64,000 nucleotides of DNA, from assembly GCF_029760915.1 (NCBI RefSeq), contig NZ_CP121685.1, positions 62,001 through 126,000 on the forward strand. The letters are read 5' to 3'. Under the pieces are notes generated by a model that was given only the letters and a program-made list of their open reading frames with translations, was not told where the DNA came from and searched no databases. Below, one piece after another: positions 1 through 9,202 of this stretch (positions are counted from its first letter, which is position 1; the number at the start of each line of letters is the position of its first letter). This DNA comes from Olleya sp. YS (GTDB lineage: Bacteria; Bacteroidota; Bacteroidia; Flavobacteriales; Flavobacteriaceae). A program made the translations under genes and the position numbers.

Positions 1-560
1 ACAATATACGGTCTAGATCCTGAACTATCTATTGGATTAAAATGAAACGGTTTTCTTTTATGAAATTCAAGATTAGAACGATTAATTCTTGATAACATAA
101 AAAACCACGAAAGAAAATTTTTCTCTTTCTGTTTAATTAATTCAGAATTGATATAATTGTATTTAGATAGTGGTATTAATCGATCTATCCTAAATTTAAG
201 AGACGCTTCTTCAATAAACTCATAAGGAGTATCTATGACTAAAACAACAATTTTAGGTACACTATTGTATTTTAAAAGAGTTTTTAAAACAAACTCATGA
301 AATATGACATTTGAACCTTCATAGGATAAATTATAAGATGTAAACCCTGTCTCATTCTCTAGTTGTCCTGCTAATACATCTGAGGCTCCTTTAGAAGAAC
401 CTAGTACTATTAACTCTTTATTCATTTTACCTTCTAAAACAGTTTCTAGTCTTTTATCATACTCACGTTTTGGTGCTTCTAGCAAAAAAATATAGGTGAT
501 TTTTTCTACAATAAAAAAGAGTAGCACAAATAAAACGATATGTTTTAAAAAACGTTTCAT
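1..560 (-). CDS. SGNH-hydrolase-like membrane protein, partner of MBOAT acyltransferase (3' end outside window)
   Basis: The gene reads from an ATG at 560 and runs off the window, giving about 186 residues. One membrane segment is visible at residues 5-27. A GSSKG turn follows at residues 54-58 and an N-L-S-Y-E-G stretch at 77-82. The small-residue/Ser turn and the later Asn resemble the first blocks of SGNH/DltD/AlgJ-type proteins that act with MBOAT transferases to O-acylate polysaccharides outside the inner membrane. The catalytic Asp-His block would lie beyond the window, so enzyme activity cannot be judged. The start lies one base after the MBOAT stop codon, which supports co-translation and a joint role. 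Confidence 0.6.
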   Translation of the reverse strand, partial: MKRFLKHIVLFVLLFFIVEKITYIFLLEAPKREYDKRLETVLEGKMNKELIVLGSSKGASDVLAGQLENETGFTSYNLSYEGSNVIFHEFVLKTLLKYNSVPKIVVLVIDTPYEFIEEASLKFRIDRLIPLSKYNYINSELIKQKEKNFLSWFFMLSRINRSNLEFHKRKPFHFNPIDSSGSRPYI

Positions 561-561
561 C

Positions 562-2001
562 TTAAAACTGGAAATAAATAAATTCTTGTTGTTTTTCGTT
601 ACTAAATACAAATACTAATGCTATAATAACCATATAAAAAGCCCATCGTAACACTCTGGATTGTTTTAATAACATGACCTCAATTGCATATTGTTGTCGT
701 CTTCCAATCCACTCAACTACTATAAATATAAATATCAATATGATTATATTAGTTGGCCTTATCGTTGGTAAAGACAATAAGCTTTTACTAAAAATACTTT
801 TTAGGTAAGAAATTGCATGCGTAATGGTCTCTGCCCTAAAAAAGACCCAAGCTAAAACAGTAATCCCAAAAGTAATAAGCATTTGTACACTTTCTTTTAA
901 ATTAGGAAAACGTCTATCTTGAGCTATAACATTTAGATTATTACGGTTACGTTTTGCTAGTAATAAAGGTAAAAAATAAAGTGCATTTAAAAATCCCCAA
1001 ACCAAAAACGTCCAATTAGCACCATGCCAAAAACCGCTAACTAAAAAAATAATAAATGTATTGCGGACTTTCATCCACGTGCCACCTCTACTTCCTCCTA
1101 ACGGAATGTATAAATAGTCTCTAAACCAAGTAGATAAAGAAATATGCCAACGTCTCCAAAATTCAGCAATATCACGCGAAAAATAAGGGAATGCAAAATT
1201 TTGTTTTAAGTTAAATCCAAACAATCTAGACGTCCCAATTGCAATGTCTGAATACCCTGAAAAATCACCATAAATCTGAAAGGTAAAAAACAAAGCACCC
1301 ATCAATAAAGTACTTCCTGAATGTTCTGCAGAATTATTAAATATTTGATTGGCATATTCTGCACAATTGTCTGCAATCACAACTTTTTTGAAAAATCCCC
1401 AAAGGATCTGTCGGCATCCATCAACCGCTTGACTGTAATGGAAATGACGTTTTTTATAAAATTGAGGTAATAAATTAGTAGCACGCTCTATAGGTCCTGC
1501 AACTAATTGTGGAAAAAAGCTGACAAACGCTAAAAAAGACACAATATCTTGAGTGGGATCTAATTTTCTTTTATAGACATCAATAGTATAACTTAAGGTT
1601 TGGAAGGTGTAAAAACTTATTCCGACTGGAAGAATAATATCCAAAGTATTAGGTTGAATTTTAGTCCCGAAAAACGAAAACGCTTCCACAAAATTATCAA
1701 CAAAAAAATTATAATATTTAAAAAAGCCTAAAAACCCTAAATTAACAAGAATACTAGTCCATAGCAGTAATTTTCTTTTGCTGGGTAAATCTTCTTTTTT
1801 TAATTGTAAACCTATAGTATAATCTACTAAAGAACTGAAGATAATTAAAGACAAAAAACGCCAATCCCACCAACCATAGAACACGTAACTGGCTAATACT
1901 AGTAATGCATTTTGCAGTTTCAGGTTTTTATCTGTTATAAACCAATACAGTATAAATACTATAGGTAAAAAAACAGCAAAATCTAGTGAGTTAAATAGCA
2001 T
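562..2001 (-). CDS. MBOAT-family membrane-bound O-acyltransferase (AlgI/PatA-like)
   Basis: The protein has 479 residues, many hydrophobic segments, and the hallmark MBOAT blocks. These are PVGISFYTFQ near residues 125-134, FWRRWHISLSTWFRDYLY at 281-298, and SGFWHGANW at 322-330 with the invariant His326. Length and layout match AlgI-type transferases, which move acetyl or other acyl groups across the inner membrane to a surface glycan. It abuts a glycosyltransferase upstream and an SGNH-like gene downstream, the usual acylation pair. The substrate is probably the polymer made by this locus, and the acyl group cannot be told from sequence. The start ATG sits immediately next to the stop of the previous gene. 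Confidence 0.9.
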   Translation of the reverse strand: MLFNSLDFAVFLPIVFILYWFITDKNLKLQNALLVLASYVFYGWWDWRFLSLIIFSSLVDYTIGLQLKKEDLPSKRKLLLWTSILVNLGFLGFFKYYNFFVDNFVEAFSFFGTKIQPNTLDIILPVGISFYTFQTLSYTIDVYKRKLDPTQDIVSFLAFVSFFPQLVAGPIERATNLLPQFYKKRHFHYSQAVDGCRQILWGFFKKVVIADNCAEYANQIFNNSAEHSGSTLLMGALFFTFQIYGDFSGYSDIAIGTSRLFGFNLKQNFAFPYFSRDIAEFWRRWHISLSTWFRDYLYIPLGGSRGGTWMKVRNTFIIFLVSGFWHGANWTFLVWGFLNALYFLPLLLAKRNRNNLNVIAQDRRFPNLKESVQMLITFGITVLAWVFFRAETITHAISYLKSIFSKSLLSLPTIRPTNIIILIFIFIVVEWIGRRQQYAIEVMLLKQSRVLRWAFYMVIIALVFVFSNEKQQEFIYFQF

Positions 2002-2886
2002 TTACGCAGAATAATTTAGCGGTTTTAAACTTAATTTTCTAATAATAGTGTCTTGTTGTACAGGTTGTCTGTATTTTAATATACTTGGTAGTTTAATTAG
2101 CGTAGTAAAACATACAAAAACAAACGACTTAAAATAGTTCCAATCTTTTAAAGCATACTTATTAAAGTTATGCCATAATGTTTTAAATACCTTTTTAATT
2201 GGTTTAGGGTAATAGACCAAATAATAACGTAATGTGTTTTTTAATTGTCGTTCAAATCTAAAATAGTTGCGACCTTGTAATTGTCTTTTTTTGACATCAA
2301 TACGATGGTTGACTTTAATATTTGGTTGATAAATAATATCAAATCCTAAATCCAAAACTTCTAATGCTACTGCTGGTTCTTCACCATAAATATCTATCCA
2401 AACTGGAAAACCGTTTGTAGCTTGATACACTTCGTTTTTAATCGCAAAACCACAACCTACAAAGTCATTGGTCAAATGTGACTCTAAATCTTTAGAATGC
2501 TGTAAAGCGTCTTCATCGGTTTTAAACATCCCTCTAACTTCCTGAAATGCAATAATGCCCAAATGTGTATTGTGTTGAAATTCGGCTTCAATTGCTTCAA
2601 TAAAATGAGGACTTATCGGATGTGCATCATCATCTAGTCCTATAAAAATTCTTCCTTTTGCTTTTTTATATAATATATTTCTTGCAGGAGACGCACTAAC
2701 ACTTTGCTTTGAAACTGTCCAATGTACCCAATAAAAATCTGCAATAATACTTTCGGTATTAGAACAACCATCAATAAATACCAACACTTCATGAATAGAT
2801 AAATCTATTATAGTCTTCAACTTATTTAAAGTTAAAGCCAAATCTTCTGGTCTATTTTTAGTGACTATTAAAAATGAAAGTTGCAT
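2002..2886 (-). CDS. Family 2 glycosyltransferase
   Basis: This 294-residue protein opens with the GT-A nucleotide-binding strand LSFLIVTKNRPEDL and has an acidic GLDDDAHP block at residues 83-90 that fits the DxD metal site. A GEEPAVALE segment near residue 168 matches the ED acceptor-site region of GT2 enzymes. The C-terminal 90 residues are basic and partly hydrophobic and may sit on the inner membrane. It probably adds one sugar to the lipid-linked glycan of this locus. Donor and acceptor are unknown. It directly abuts its neighbours on both sides, with no intergenic bases. Confidence 0.85.
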   Translation of the reverse strand: MQLSFLIVTKNRPEDLALTLNKLKTIIDLSIHEVLVFIDGCSNTESIIADFYWVHWTVSKQSVSASPARNILYKKAKGRIFIGLDDDAHPISPHFIEAIEAEFQHNTHLGIIAFQEVRGMFKTDEDALQHSKDLESHLTNDFVGCGFAIKNEVYQATNGFPVWIDIYGEEPAVALEVLDLGFDIIYQPNIKVNHRIDVKKRQLQGRNYFRFERQLKNTLRYYLVYYPKPIKKVFKTLWHNFNKYALKDWNYFKSFVFVCFTTLIKLPSILKYRQPVQQDTIIRKLSLKPLNYSA

Positions 2887-4038
2887 TTATGAATGTTCCG
2901 ACAAAACGGTTTGATATAGGGTTTGTATTTTGGGTTGCAATGTAGCACGATTATACTGTTTTTGTATAAGATTAGTATTAAAAACTTGAGATTGCTCTCT
3001 TAAATTTTGATTTTGAAGTGATTTGTTAATGTGATTAGCAATTTCTTTTTCATCAAACGGATTAGCAATTAGTAATCCATTTTTACCATGTATAATGACT
3101 TCTTCAGTGACTTGACCTGGATTTGATTGAATTGGGAATGCTCCCATTGACATCGCTTCCAATAAGGCGTTAGGCATTCCATCTGAAATACTATTGGCTA
3201 TATGAAGACAGCTTCTACCCATTAACTCTAACAAGTGTTGATTTTGAATGAAGGCATATCTAGAGTGAATGGTTATAGCTAAAGTTGGCAATATCTTAGA
3301 TTGATTTATTTGTTTTTGGATACTATCATCTGCACTATAAATAACAATTTGCTTATCTTCTAAAAGTTCTACTGTAACTAACTCCAAAGCGTTTAATACT
3401 ATTGAAGCTTTACCCACACCATCGTCGTAACCTTTAATTAAAATAACTGGTCGTTCTGAAACAGATTTAATTTTAGAATTATCGATAGTTAGTCCTCCAT
3501 TTCCAGGGAAAACGCCTAAAAACTGATTGTTAAATCCATTTTTAACTGCTAAATGATAATCCCGTTTGCAATCTGTTATCAGATAATTGGCACGCTTATA
3601 AAAGCGTTGCAATTCGTTTTTTGAAACGCCTAATTGTTCAAAATAAAACACATCGCTTCCCCAAGACGAATAGATTAATGGAATAGTATTCTGTTCCATA
3701 ATAGGAAGAATAGGCAGTCCTGCTAATTGCATTTCAAAACAATGGATAATATCTGGTTCTATGGATTCTACAGCTTTTTGAAAAGCACTTGACACACTAT
3801 TTTCATTAATCTTCTTTATACTTTTATATATTTTTGGGAACCTTTTTTTAATTGCACTTCTAAACGGAAAATTCAATTTTAATTTCCATCCTTTTATTTG
3901 AGTCACCCATTCTATTTTTGGCGATTGTGGTCCACCATCTGTTATGTCAAACCAATAGACATCATACCCAGAATCTTTCAATTGGTTGACCCATTGAAAG
4001 AAATGATGGTTTGGTATGGCGACCATTAAAATCTTCAT
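2887..4038 (-). CDS. Family 4 glycosyltransferase (GT-B)
   Basis: The 383-residue protein has a typical GT4 layout. The N-terminal Rossmann-like half begins MKILMVAIPNHHFF and contains PDIIHCFEMQLAGLP. The C-terminal half carries SDGMPNALLEAMSMGAFPI at about residues 283-301, which is the EX7E-type donor-binding region where Glu contacts the nucleotide sugar. It is expected to be a retaining transferase using an NDP-sugar on the cytoplasmic face of the inner membrane. Position inside the polysaccharide operon supports that role. The exact sugar is unknown. Confidence 0.85.
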   Translation of the reverse strand: MKILMVAIPNHHFFQWVNQLKDSGYDVYWFDITDGGPQSPKIEWVTQIKGWKLKLNFPFRSAIKKRFPKIYKSIKKINENSVSSAFQKAVESIEPDIIHCFEMQLAGLPILPIMEQNTIPLIYSSWGSDVFYFEQLGVSKNELQRFYKRANYLITDCKRDYHLAVKNGFNNQFLGVFPGNGGLTIDNSKIKSVSERPVILIKGYDDGVGKASIVLNALELVTVELLEDKQIVIYSADDSIQKQINQSKILPTLAITIHSRYAFIQNQHLLELMGRSCLHIANSISDGMPNALLEAMSMGAFPIQSNPGQVTEEVIIHGKNGLLIANPFDEKEIANHINKSLQNQNLREQSQVFNTNLIQKQYNRATLQPKIQTLYQTVLSEHS

Positions 4039-4040
4039 AA

Positions 4041-4985
4041 TTACAACTTAAATAAAGGTTTAAATTTTGTATCTCCTTTTTTGATGACTTTAAAAATACC
4101 ATAGAAAAAACGAATTCGAGATAGTTTTGATTTTAAATCATCGTTATAAGCTAATTGTTCTTGTTTTATAAAATTTAAACAGCTCTTAGCTGCTTTAAAA
4201 TTTCGTTCTGCCAAAGCTTGCCTGAAAAATCCTAAAGTCATTTTTAAGATGGCTAGCTTAATATTTTTGGAATCTGACGACCTCAATACGGTTCTTTTAG
4301 CTTCAAAATAAGAGGCTAAACCATAATCGACATTAGTATAAAAACTATGGGTTGAAGAGTTTAATCCAACACGATAAAAAATCAATGGTTTGTTTATTAT
4401 CGCATAAGTTTTATTCTCAAAAAGCGCACGTGCATACAGCTCGTGATCTTCCAAAATATGTAAATCCTCTCTAATGGGCAAATATGGTAACAAACTTGAG
4501 GCTTTCCAAAGTGGAGCTACCATCATCATAGGGAAAGTACCTGTAGCAAAATCTTCAAACAAGTTTTTACTTTCTTGTATTTGAGGTTGAGATTTTGCAT
4601 ATAAATTCTCATTAAAATCTCCTGTAAATTCCTGTAATTGGCAAACTACAAAATCATTATCTTGAATCGCTTCTATCTTCAACTTAAGATGTTCTGGATG
4701 CATAATATCATCACTATCAAAAAACTGAATGTAATGGCCTTTAATCTTAGTAATTGCATAATTCCTGCAACTGCTAGGTCCTTTTTTTAAATTAGATGGA
4801 CGCTCAAACAGTTGAAAACGCTTATCTGCTTCAATTATTTTTTTAGTAATGTTAACAGTCGTGTCTGTACTACCATCATCTACAATTATACACTCCCAAC
4901 TGGTATAGGATTGTGCTTTAATAGAAGCTATAGTTTCTTCTATTAAATGTTCACGATTGTATATGGGAATGATGATAGAAATCAT
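4041..4985 (-). CDS. Family 2 glycosyltransferase, tandem paralogue A
   Basis: This 314-residue GT-A enzyme begins MISIIIPIYNREHLIEETI, has VDDGSTD at 35-41 for nucleotide binding and FDSDD at 89-93 as the DxD metal site. It closely resembles the next gene in the operon along most of its length, including SSCRNYA versus NSCRNYG before the DxD motif, so the two look like a tandem duplication with later divergence. It shares a TAATG overlap (one base) with that neighbour, which suggests coupled translation. Donor and linkage cannot be assigned. Confidence 0.85.
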   Translation of the reverse strand: MISIIIPIYNREHLIEETIASIKAQSYTSWECIIVDDGSTDTTVNITKKIIEADKRFQLFERPSNLKKGPSSCRNYAITKIKGHYIQFFDSDDIMHPEHLKLKIEAIQDNDFVVCQLQEFTGDFNENLYAKSQPQIQESKNLFEDFATGTFPMMMVAPLWKASSLLPYLPIREDLHILEDHELYARALFENKTYAIINKPLIFYRVGLNSSTHSFYTNVDYGLASYFEAKRTVLRSSDSKNIKLAILKMTLGFFRQALAERNFKAAKSCLNFIKQEQLAYNDDLKSKLSRIRFFYGIFKVIKKGDTKFKPLFKL

Positions 4986-5938
4986 TATCTAAAAGCTATA
5001 ATTTTTAAAATATAAAACTGAGATTTAATGCTATCTAATGGCGACATCTGAGGACTTGAATACACGTATTGAAGTCTTCTGTAATACTTTATAAAATCTT
5101 TTAATCTTTGTTTTAAATTGGTCTCAAAACGCAAACCTGCATAAAAAGCCCACAATGTTTTTTTGGCTATTATTTTATTAAAATTAGCATCTACACTAAT
5201 GCTATTATCCTTAGCCAATTTTAAACATTGGTAACGGTAATAAAACACGTCATATAATTTTTGCTTAGTGATGTTTGCTTTTGCGCTGATTTGACTATCA
5301 TGTCCATCACCACTTCTAATGGTTGCTAATACTTTATCAAGAATTACTAGTTTAGGTTGTTGGGCAATCATCCGTATATGAAACTCGTTATCTTGATAGC
5401 GCATAATGGCTTCATCAAATAAGGGTTTTCCTTCAAGAAAAGTCTTTTTCCACATAAAACCACAGGTTTGTATTTCTATAGTTTCCATTGCGTAATTATA
5501 GAATAGAGACTTTCCGTTTTGATATTCAAATTTACTGTCTCTAAATACTGTTAATTGATAATTTGCGTAATTGTTTCTGTGGATAACAGCATCGGTATTA
5601 GTTGTAAAGGCATTTACTTTGTCTTCTAAAAATGTAGACTTCATGACATCGTCACTATCAAACCAATTAATATATATTCCTTTTGCTAAAGTAAAACCAT
5701 AATTACGACAACTATTGGCACCTTTTACTAAGTGATTTGGTCGTATTTTATACTGTATTCTATTGTCTTTATTACTATACTCTGCAATGGTTTGTTCTGT
5801 ATGATCACTACTACCATCATCAATAACTAAACACTCCCAATTATTATAAGTTTGTGCTTGTATAGAATCTAGTGTCATTTTTATAATAGACTCACGATTA
5901 AAGACTGGAATTATAATAGAAACTAATGGTAAATTCAC
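4985..5938 (-). CDS. Family 2 glycosyltransferase, tandem paralogue B
   Basis: The 317-residue protein shows the GT2 signature: LVSIIIPVFNRESIIKMTL at the N-terminus, VIDDGSSD at 38-45 and WFDSDD at 92-97. It is the closest relative in the window of the following gene, so the pair probably acts on related acceptors or donors. Its stop codon overlaps the next start as TAATG. The C-terminal 100 residues are rich in Lys, Arg, Tyr and Phe and may form a membrane-associated helical tail. It is expected to act in assembly of the glycan repeat unit on the cytoplasmic side. Confidence 0.85.
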   Translation of the reverse strand: MNLPLVSIIIPVFNRESIIKMTLDSIQAQTYNNWECLVIDDGSSDHTEQTIAEYSNKDNRIQYKIRPNHLVKGANSCRNYGFTLAKGIYINWFDSDDVMKSTFLEDKVNAFTTNTDAVIHRNNYANYQLTVFRDSKFEYQNGKSLFYNYAMETIEIQTCGFMWKKTFLEGKPLFDEAIMRYQDNEFHIRMIAQQPKLVILDKVLATIRSGDGHDSQISAKANITKQKLYDVFYYRYQCLKLAKDNSISVDANFNKIIAKKTLWAFYAGLRFETNLKQRLKDFIKYYRRLQYVYSSPQMSPLDSIKSQFYILKIIAFR

Positions 5939-5939
5939 T

Positions 5940-6662
5940 TTAAAAAGAAGTTACATACTTATACTTTTTTGTAGCTATTACAAAAACACTCTTATTACCA
6001 ACATATTCCTTAGTAAAAACTTCAATATTTATGAGCTTTAAAAGATCCAAAATAGATTGTGTTGTTTCTTTCTCTCCAATTCGTTCATAATCATCTATAA
6101 TAACCATAAATTCATCTCCTTTAGATTTAAGCTTTAAAAGAGCAACAATATCATGACGCGAAAAATGAGGCGATCCAAAAGGACCATCAACAATGTATAA
6201 ATCAAAAGCTTCTGTTATTTTGCTCTCGATATCTTTGTAACCATTACTGTTATGACCATTAATTTGTTTTTTTGTTAATTCAAAAATTTCGATTTTAGAG
6301 TTAGTTGATGCTTTAAAATTATTTAAAAATAATGTTTTCCAATTGTCATCATGTTCTATAGTTAGTAATTGAGAGTTTGATAGATAATGATCTAAAAATG
6401 TAGAAATAAACTTAGTAGACTCACCAAGTCCAAACTCTATAATTTTTTCAGGTTTATACTCAGATAAAATCCTATTCAACAAATAAAAGAACGTATAGTT
6501 TCCAGCCCATCTACCAACATTTATTGGTAAATTTTCAATCTCTTTCTTCCCTCTAATACTGTCATGATAAATTTGAGCCCATTCCAACTCTTTGGATTGT
6601 AAATACATCAAACGTTGTAACTTTATTTGCTCTCTAAGTATTCTTTTAATTTTACTTATCAT
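5940..6662 (-). CDS. Class I SAM-methyltransferase-like protein of the polysaccharide locus
   Basis: This 240-residue protein has a basic N-terminal helix (residues 1-30) followed by a Rossmann-like core. Residues 73-82 (KIIEFGLGES) occupy the place of SAM motif I, LTIEHDDNW at 100-108 fits the acidic end of strand 2, LYIVDGPFGS near 155 fits motif IV, and VIIDDYER follows. The motifs suggest a methyltransferase or a relative that binds a nucleotide-like ligand. No close named family is recognised. Its place between GT2 genes suggests it modifies a sugar of the polymer. It overlaps the next gene by 11 bases. Confidence 0.6.
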   Translation of the reverse strand: MISKIKRILREQIKLQRLMYLQSKELEWAQIYHDSIRGKKEIENLPINVGRWAGNYTFFYLLNRILSEYKPEKIIEFGLGESTKFISTFLDHYLSNSQLLTIEHDDNWKTLFLNNFKASTNSKIEIFELTKKQINGHNSNGYKDIESKITEAFDLYIVDGPFGSPHFSRHDIVALLKLKSKGDEFMVIIDDYERIGEKETTQSILDLLKLINIEVFTKEYVGNKSVFVIATKKYKYVTSF

Positions 6663-7680
6663 TTTTAAAAAATATTAAAGACTTTATATATAATTTTACT
6701 TTGTCTAAAAAACTAAAATTTGTCGCTGTTAATCTTGAAATTTCTTTCAACTGATTAATCATTTTTGGACTGTATTTTTTATTTGCTTTAAAATACTGAT
6801 TTATAGCTTCTGTTTGAAAAGTTTGCAGAATAGTTTTTAAATTTTCTTGATTAAAAAACCCTTTAGCATTTGCTTTAAAGGCTTTATTGTTCAATTTAAT
6901 CAAAGCAACTAACTCTTCAAAATTAAGTCTTTCAGTATAAGAAAACTGTTTGATATAAGCTTGTTTTTCTAACTCTGTATAATCTAAATTTAATTGATTT
7001 AACATATTAAATCTTGATAAACTAGCACTTTTACGCTGTATTTCTTTTTTAGTTATTGACACTTGATTGTCGTGCACGCGATACAAAAACAAGACGTCTT
7101 GGATGTTGTATAATTGACCTACTTGAGACAGTCTTACCCATAAATCATAATCTTCTGCAGGTTCATAAGCAGTATTATAATTAATGTTATGTGTGTTTAA
7201 CACTGATGTTCTAATCATAGCAGTTGGATGACCAATACAAGACTCTTTTAGTAAACCTAGCTTTATAGCATCATGATGCTCTGGAGCTTCTATGATAGTT
7301 TCTGTATCTATTAGTTTAAAAATAGAACCACAGACAACAATATCGTCATTTTGTTCAAAAATAGCGACTTGTTTTTCAAATCGATTTGGTAGACTAATAT
7401 CGTCGCCATCCATTCTAGCAATATACTTTCCTTTTGCAATGGTCAATCCATAATTTAAGCTATTGGTATAGCCAGAATTTTTTGGTTTAACAATTAGGTT
7501 GATGCGTGGATCGTCAAATGTTTTTATAATATCTACTGTACCATCTGTACTACAATCATCAATTATAATACACTCAAAATTAGTATAGGTTTGGTTTAAA
7601 ATACTTTGTACTGCATCGTGTACATATTGTTCACAATTATAAGTTGGTATTAAAACGGTTATAAGTGGTTGTTGAATCAT
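6652..7680 (-). CDS. Family 2 glycosyltransferase
   Basis: The GT2 core starts at MIQQPLITVLIPTYN, with IIIDDCSTDGT and ARMDGDD (the DxD site) following. An ATG six codons upstream (7698) also reads in frame but would overlap the fucosyltransferase gene by 16 bases. The ATG at 7680 leaves a two-base gap, matches the packing of the other genes, and begins just before the conserved first strand, so I chose it (342 residues). The C-terminal part is Lys- and Asn-rich without a recognised domain. It probably adds a sugar during repeat-unit assembly. Confidence 0.85.
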   Translation of the reverse strand: MIQQPLITVLIPTYNCEQYVHDAVQSILNQTYTNFECIIIDDCSTDGTVDIIKTFDDPRINLIVKPKNSGYTNSLNYGLTIAKGKYIARMDGDDISLPNRFEKQVAIFEQNDDIVVCGSIFKLIDTETIIEAPEHHDAIKLGLLKESCIGHPTAMIRTSVLNTHNINYNTAYEPAEDYDLWVRLSQVGQLYNIQDVLFLYRVHDNQVSITKKEIQRKSASLSRFNMLNQLNLDYTELEKQAYIKQFSYTERLNFEELVALIKLNNKAFKANAKGFFNQENLKTILQTFQTEAINQYFKANKKYSPKMINQLKEISRLTATNFSFLDKVKLYIKSLIFFKNDK

Positions 7681-7682
7681 AA

Positions 7683-8504
7683 CTATAGCTTTATCCAACT
7701 TTTAGGAACAACATCAGTGTAGTCATATTGGTCTCCATTAAACCATTGTTTTGGTGCAATAACTATTTTATTTGGATTGGTATTTAACCAAGCAGACCAC
7801 CAACTAAAACTGCTATTTGCTATAATATTATGTTTACAATTAGACATGAGTTTAATGTCTTCAAAAGCTGTTGCAGCATCATTACAATCGACATAAACTG
7901 CTTTATGATTAGTTTTAAAGTTCGCTTTTACCCATTCCATATCATCCGAAAATAAATAATAGGTTGGTTGTTCTATTTTACTTTCAATAACTGCCATAGC
8001 GTCTTTATAGTATTGCGCTTTAGAAGTATTGTGCACCTCATGTTTTAAAAAATCCCCTCGTCTAATATGAATGGATACTGCATTGGTCTTAGCCATTTCT
8101 GCTAATAAATATTGAGTTTGTTGTTTTAATGGTGAAACAATTTTAAAGTTGTTTAAAATATCGTTTCGATAATTTATAAAATAGTCTTCTGACTGAAAGT
8201 AACCGTTTAACTGAATGTTTTTAGTATTAATATTGAATACTTCTGGGTTAAATCTAAAAGATTGCTCATTATAGTAAGTGGTTAAATTTAGCTTGTGTTC
8301 TAGCTTTCTAATCCACTTGCTTTTTTGATTAAAGAGTTTAGCATTAATATTAAAATGATGCAACCCATAATCATGTAAATTATAATCGTCAAAACCTGAT
8401 GTGTCTAATTTTAATTCTTGTTTAGTATGTAGTGCTACTGCTTTTGCAGCAGCATACTGAAACATTTGATTACCCAAACCACCTATTAACTTTATAACGA
8501 TCAC
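7683..8504 (-). CDS. Alpha-1,2-fucosyltransferase family protein (GT11)
   Basis: The 273-residue protein carries all the landmarks of GT11. These are IGGLGNQMFQYAAAKA at residues 7-22, HIRRGDF at 146-152 (the GDP-fucose pyrophosphate-binding motif) and NSSFSWWSAWL near residue 230. Family members transfer L-fucose from GDP-fucose, usually to galactose in alpha-1,2 linkage, so fucose or a related 6-deoxyhexose is a likely side residue of this glycan. No GDP-fucose synthesis genes (gmd, fcl) lie in the window. The start is GTG at 8504, next to the stop of the next gene, and no better ATG exists before the conserved first strand. Confidence 0.88.
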   Translation of the reverse strand: MIVIKLIGGLGNQMFQYAAAKAVALHTKQELKLDTSGFDDYNLHDYGLHHFNINAKLFNQKSKWIRKLEHKLNLTTYYNEQSFRFNPEVFNINTKNIQLNGYFQSEDYFINYRNDILNNFKIVSPLKQQTQYLLAEMAKTNAVSIHIRRGDFLKHEVHNTSKAQYYKDAMAVIESKIEQPTYYLFSDDMEWVKANFKTNHKAVYVDCNDAATAFEDIKLMSNCKHNIIANSSFSWWSAWLNTNPNKIVIAPKQWFNGDQYDYTDVVPKSWIKL

Positions 8505-9191
8505 TTAGTATTGTTTTAATGTCCAATTTTCCCAAACAAACTCGTATTGATAGGTTAATTGGTGCGTTTTTGACAATTCGTTTTGAATGGCTTTCATTCT
8601 TTCAGCAGCATTTGGTATAATAAAATCATGAAACTGAATTTGTAAATCTGTAAATAAAGGAAGCATATTATGAGCTATTAACGCTTCTAACACGTCATAT
8701 TCGCCACCTTCGATATTTATTTTTATTAAATCAATATGCTTTATGTTATTAGCTTTTATAAAATCTACAATGGATTTAAGCTGAATGGTTTCCGCATGTT
8801 TAGATTTAATATAGACTGAGGACGAATTGTCTGTTAAACTAATTTGCATGGTTTGATCTTGACCTGCTAAACCATACTGATACGCTTTAATTTTAGGGTT
8901 ATCTGCAAACTTCTGCTTAATAATATTATAAAACGATTGAATAGGCTCAAAAACATAAATTGTGGATTCATATTTATTGTAAATATCTGATGCAAATTCA
9001 CCTTTATAACCTCCTAAATCAAACACAACAGAATCCTTATTTAATGGATAATTTAAACGTAACGTTTCATCGCCTTTTACAGTAAACCAAGGTTTGCAAC
9101 GCTCATATTGCAACTGATTTTGTTGATTTTGTTGGTCTATTTGCTTTTTAAATAGAATGTATTTTAATTTTCTTTTAATTTTTTTAATCAT
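8505..9191 (-). CDS. FkbM family methyltransferase
   Basis: This 228-residue protein has VFDLGGYKGEFA at about residues 56-67 (SAM-binding motif I), VFEPIQSF (motif II) and the typical FkbM block LIKINIEGGEYDVLEAL near 155-171. FkbM enzymes are O-methyltransferases, and in polysaccharide loci they methylate sugar hydroxyls. The N-terminal 30 residues are Lys- and Gln-rich. It stands directly next to the fucosyltransferase, so a methylated fucose or a methylated terminal sugar is possible, but the acceptor is not known. Confidence 0.8.
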   Translation of the reverse strand: MIKKIKRKLKYILFKKQIDQQNQQNQLQYERCKPWFTVKGDETLRLNYPLNKDSVVFDLGGYKGEFASDIYNKYESTIYVFEPIQSFYNIIKQKFADNPKIKAYQYGLAGQDQTMQISLTDNSSSVYIKSKHAETIQLKSIVDFIKANNIKHIDLIKINIEGGEYDVLEALIAHNMLPLFTDLQIQFHDFIIPNAAERMKAIQNELSKTHQLTYQYEFVWENWTLKQY

Positions 9192-9202
9192 TTTACTTCT
9201 AT

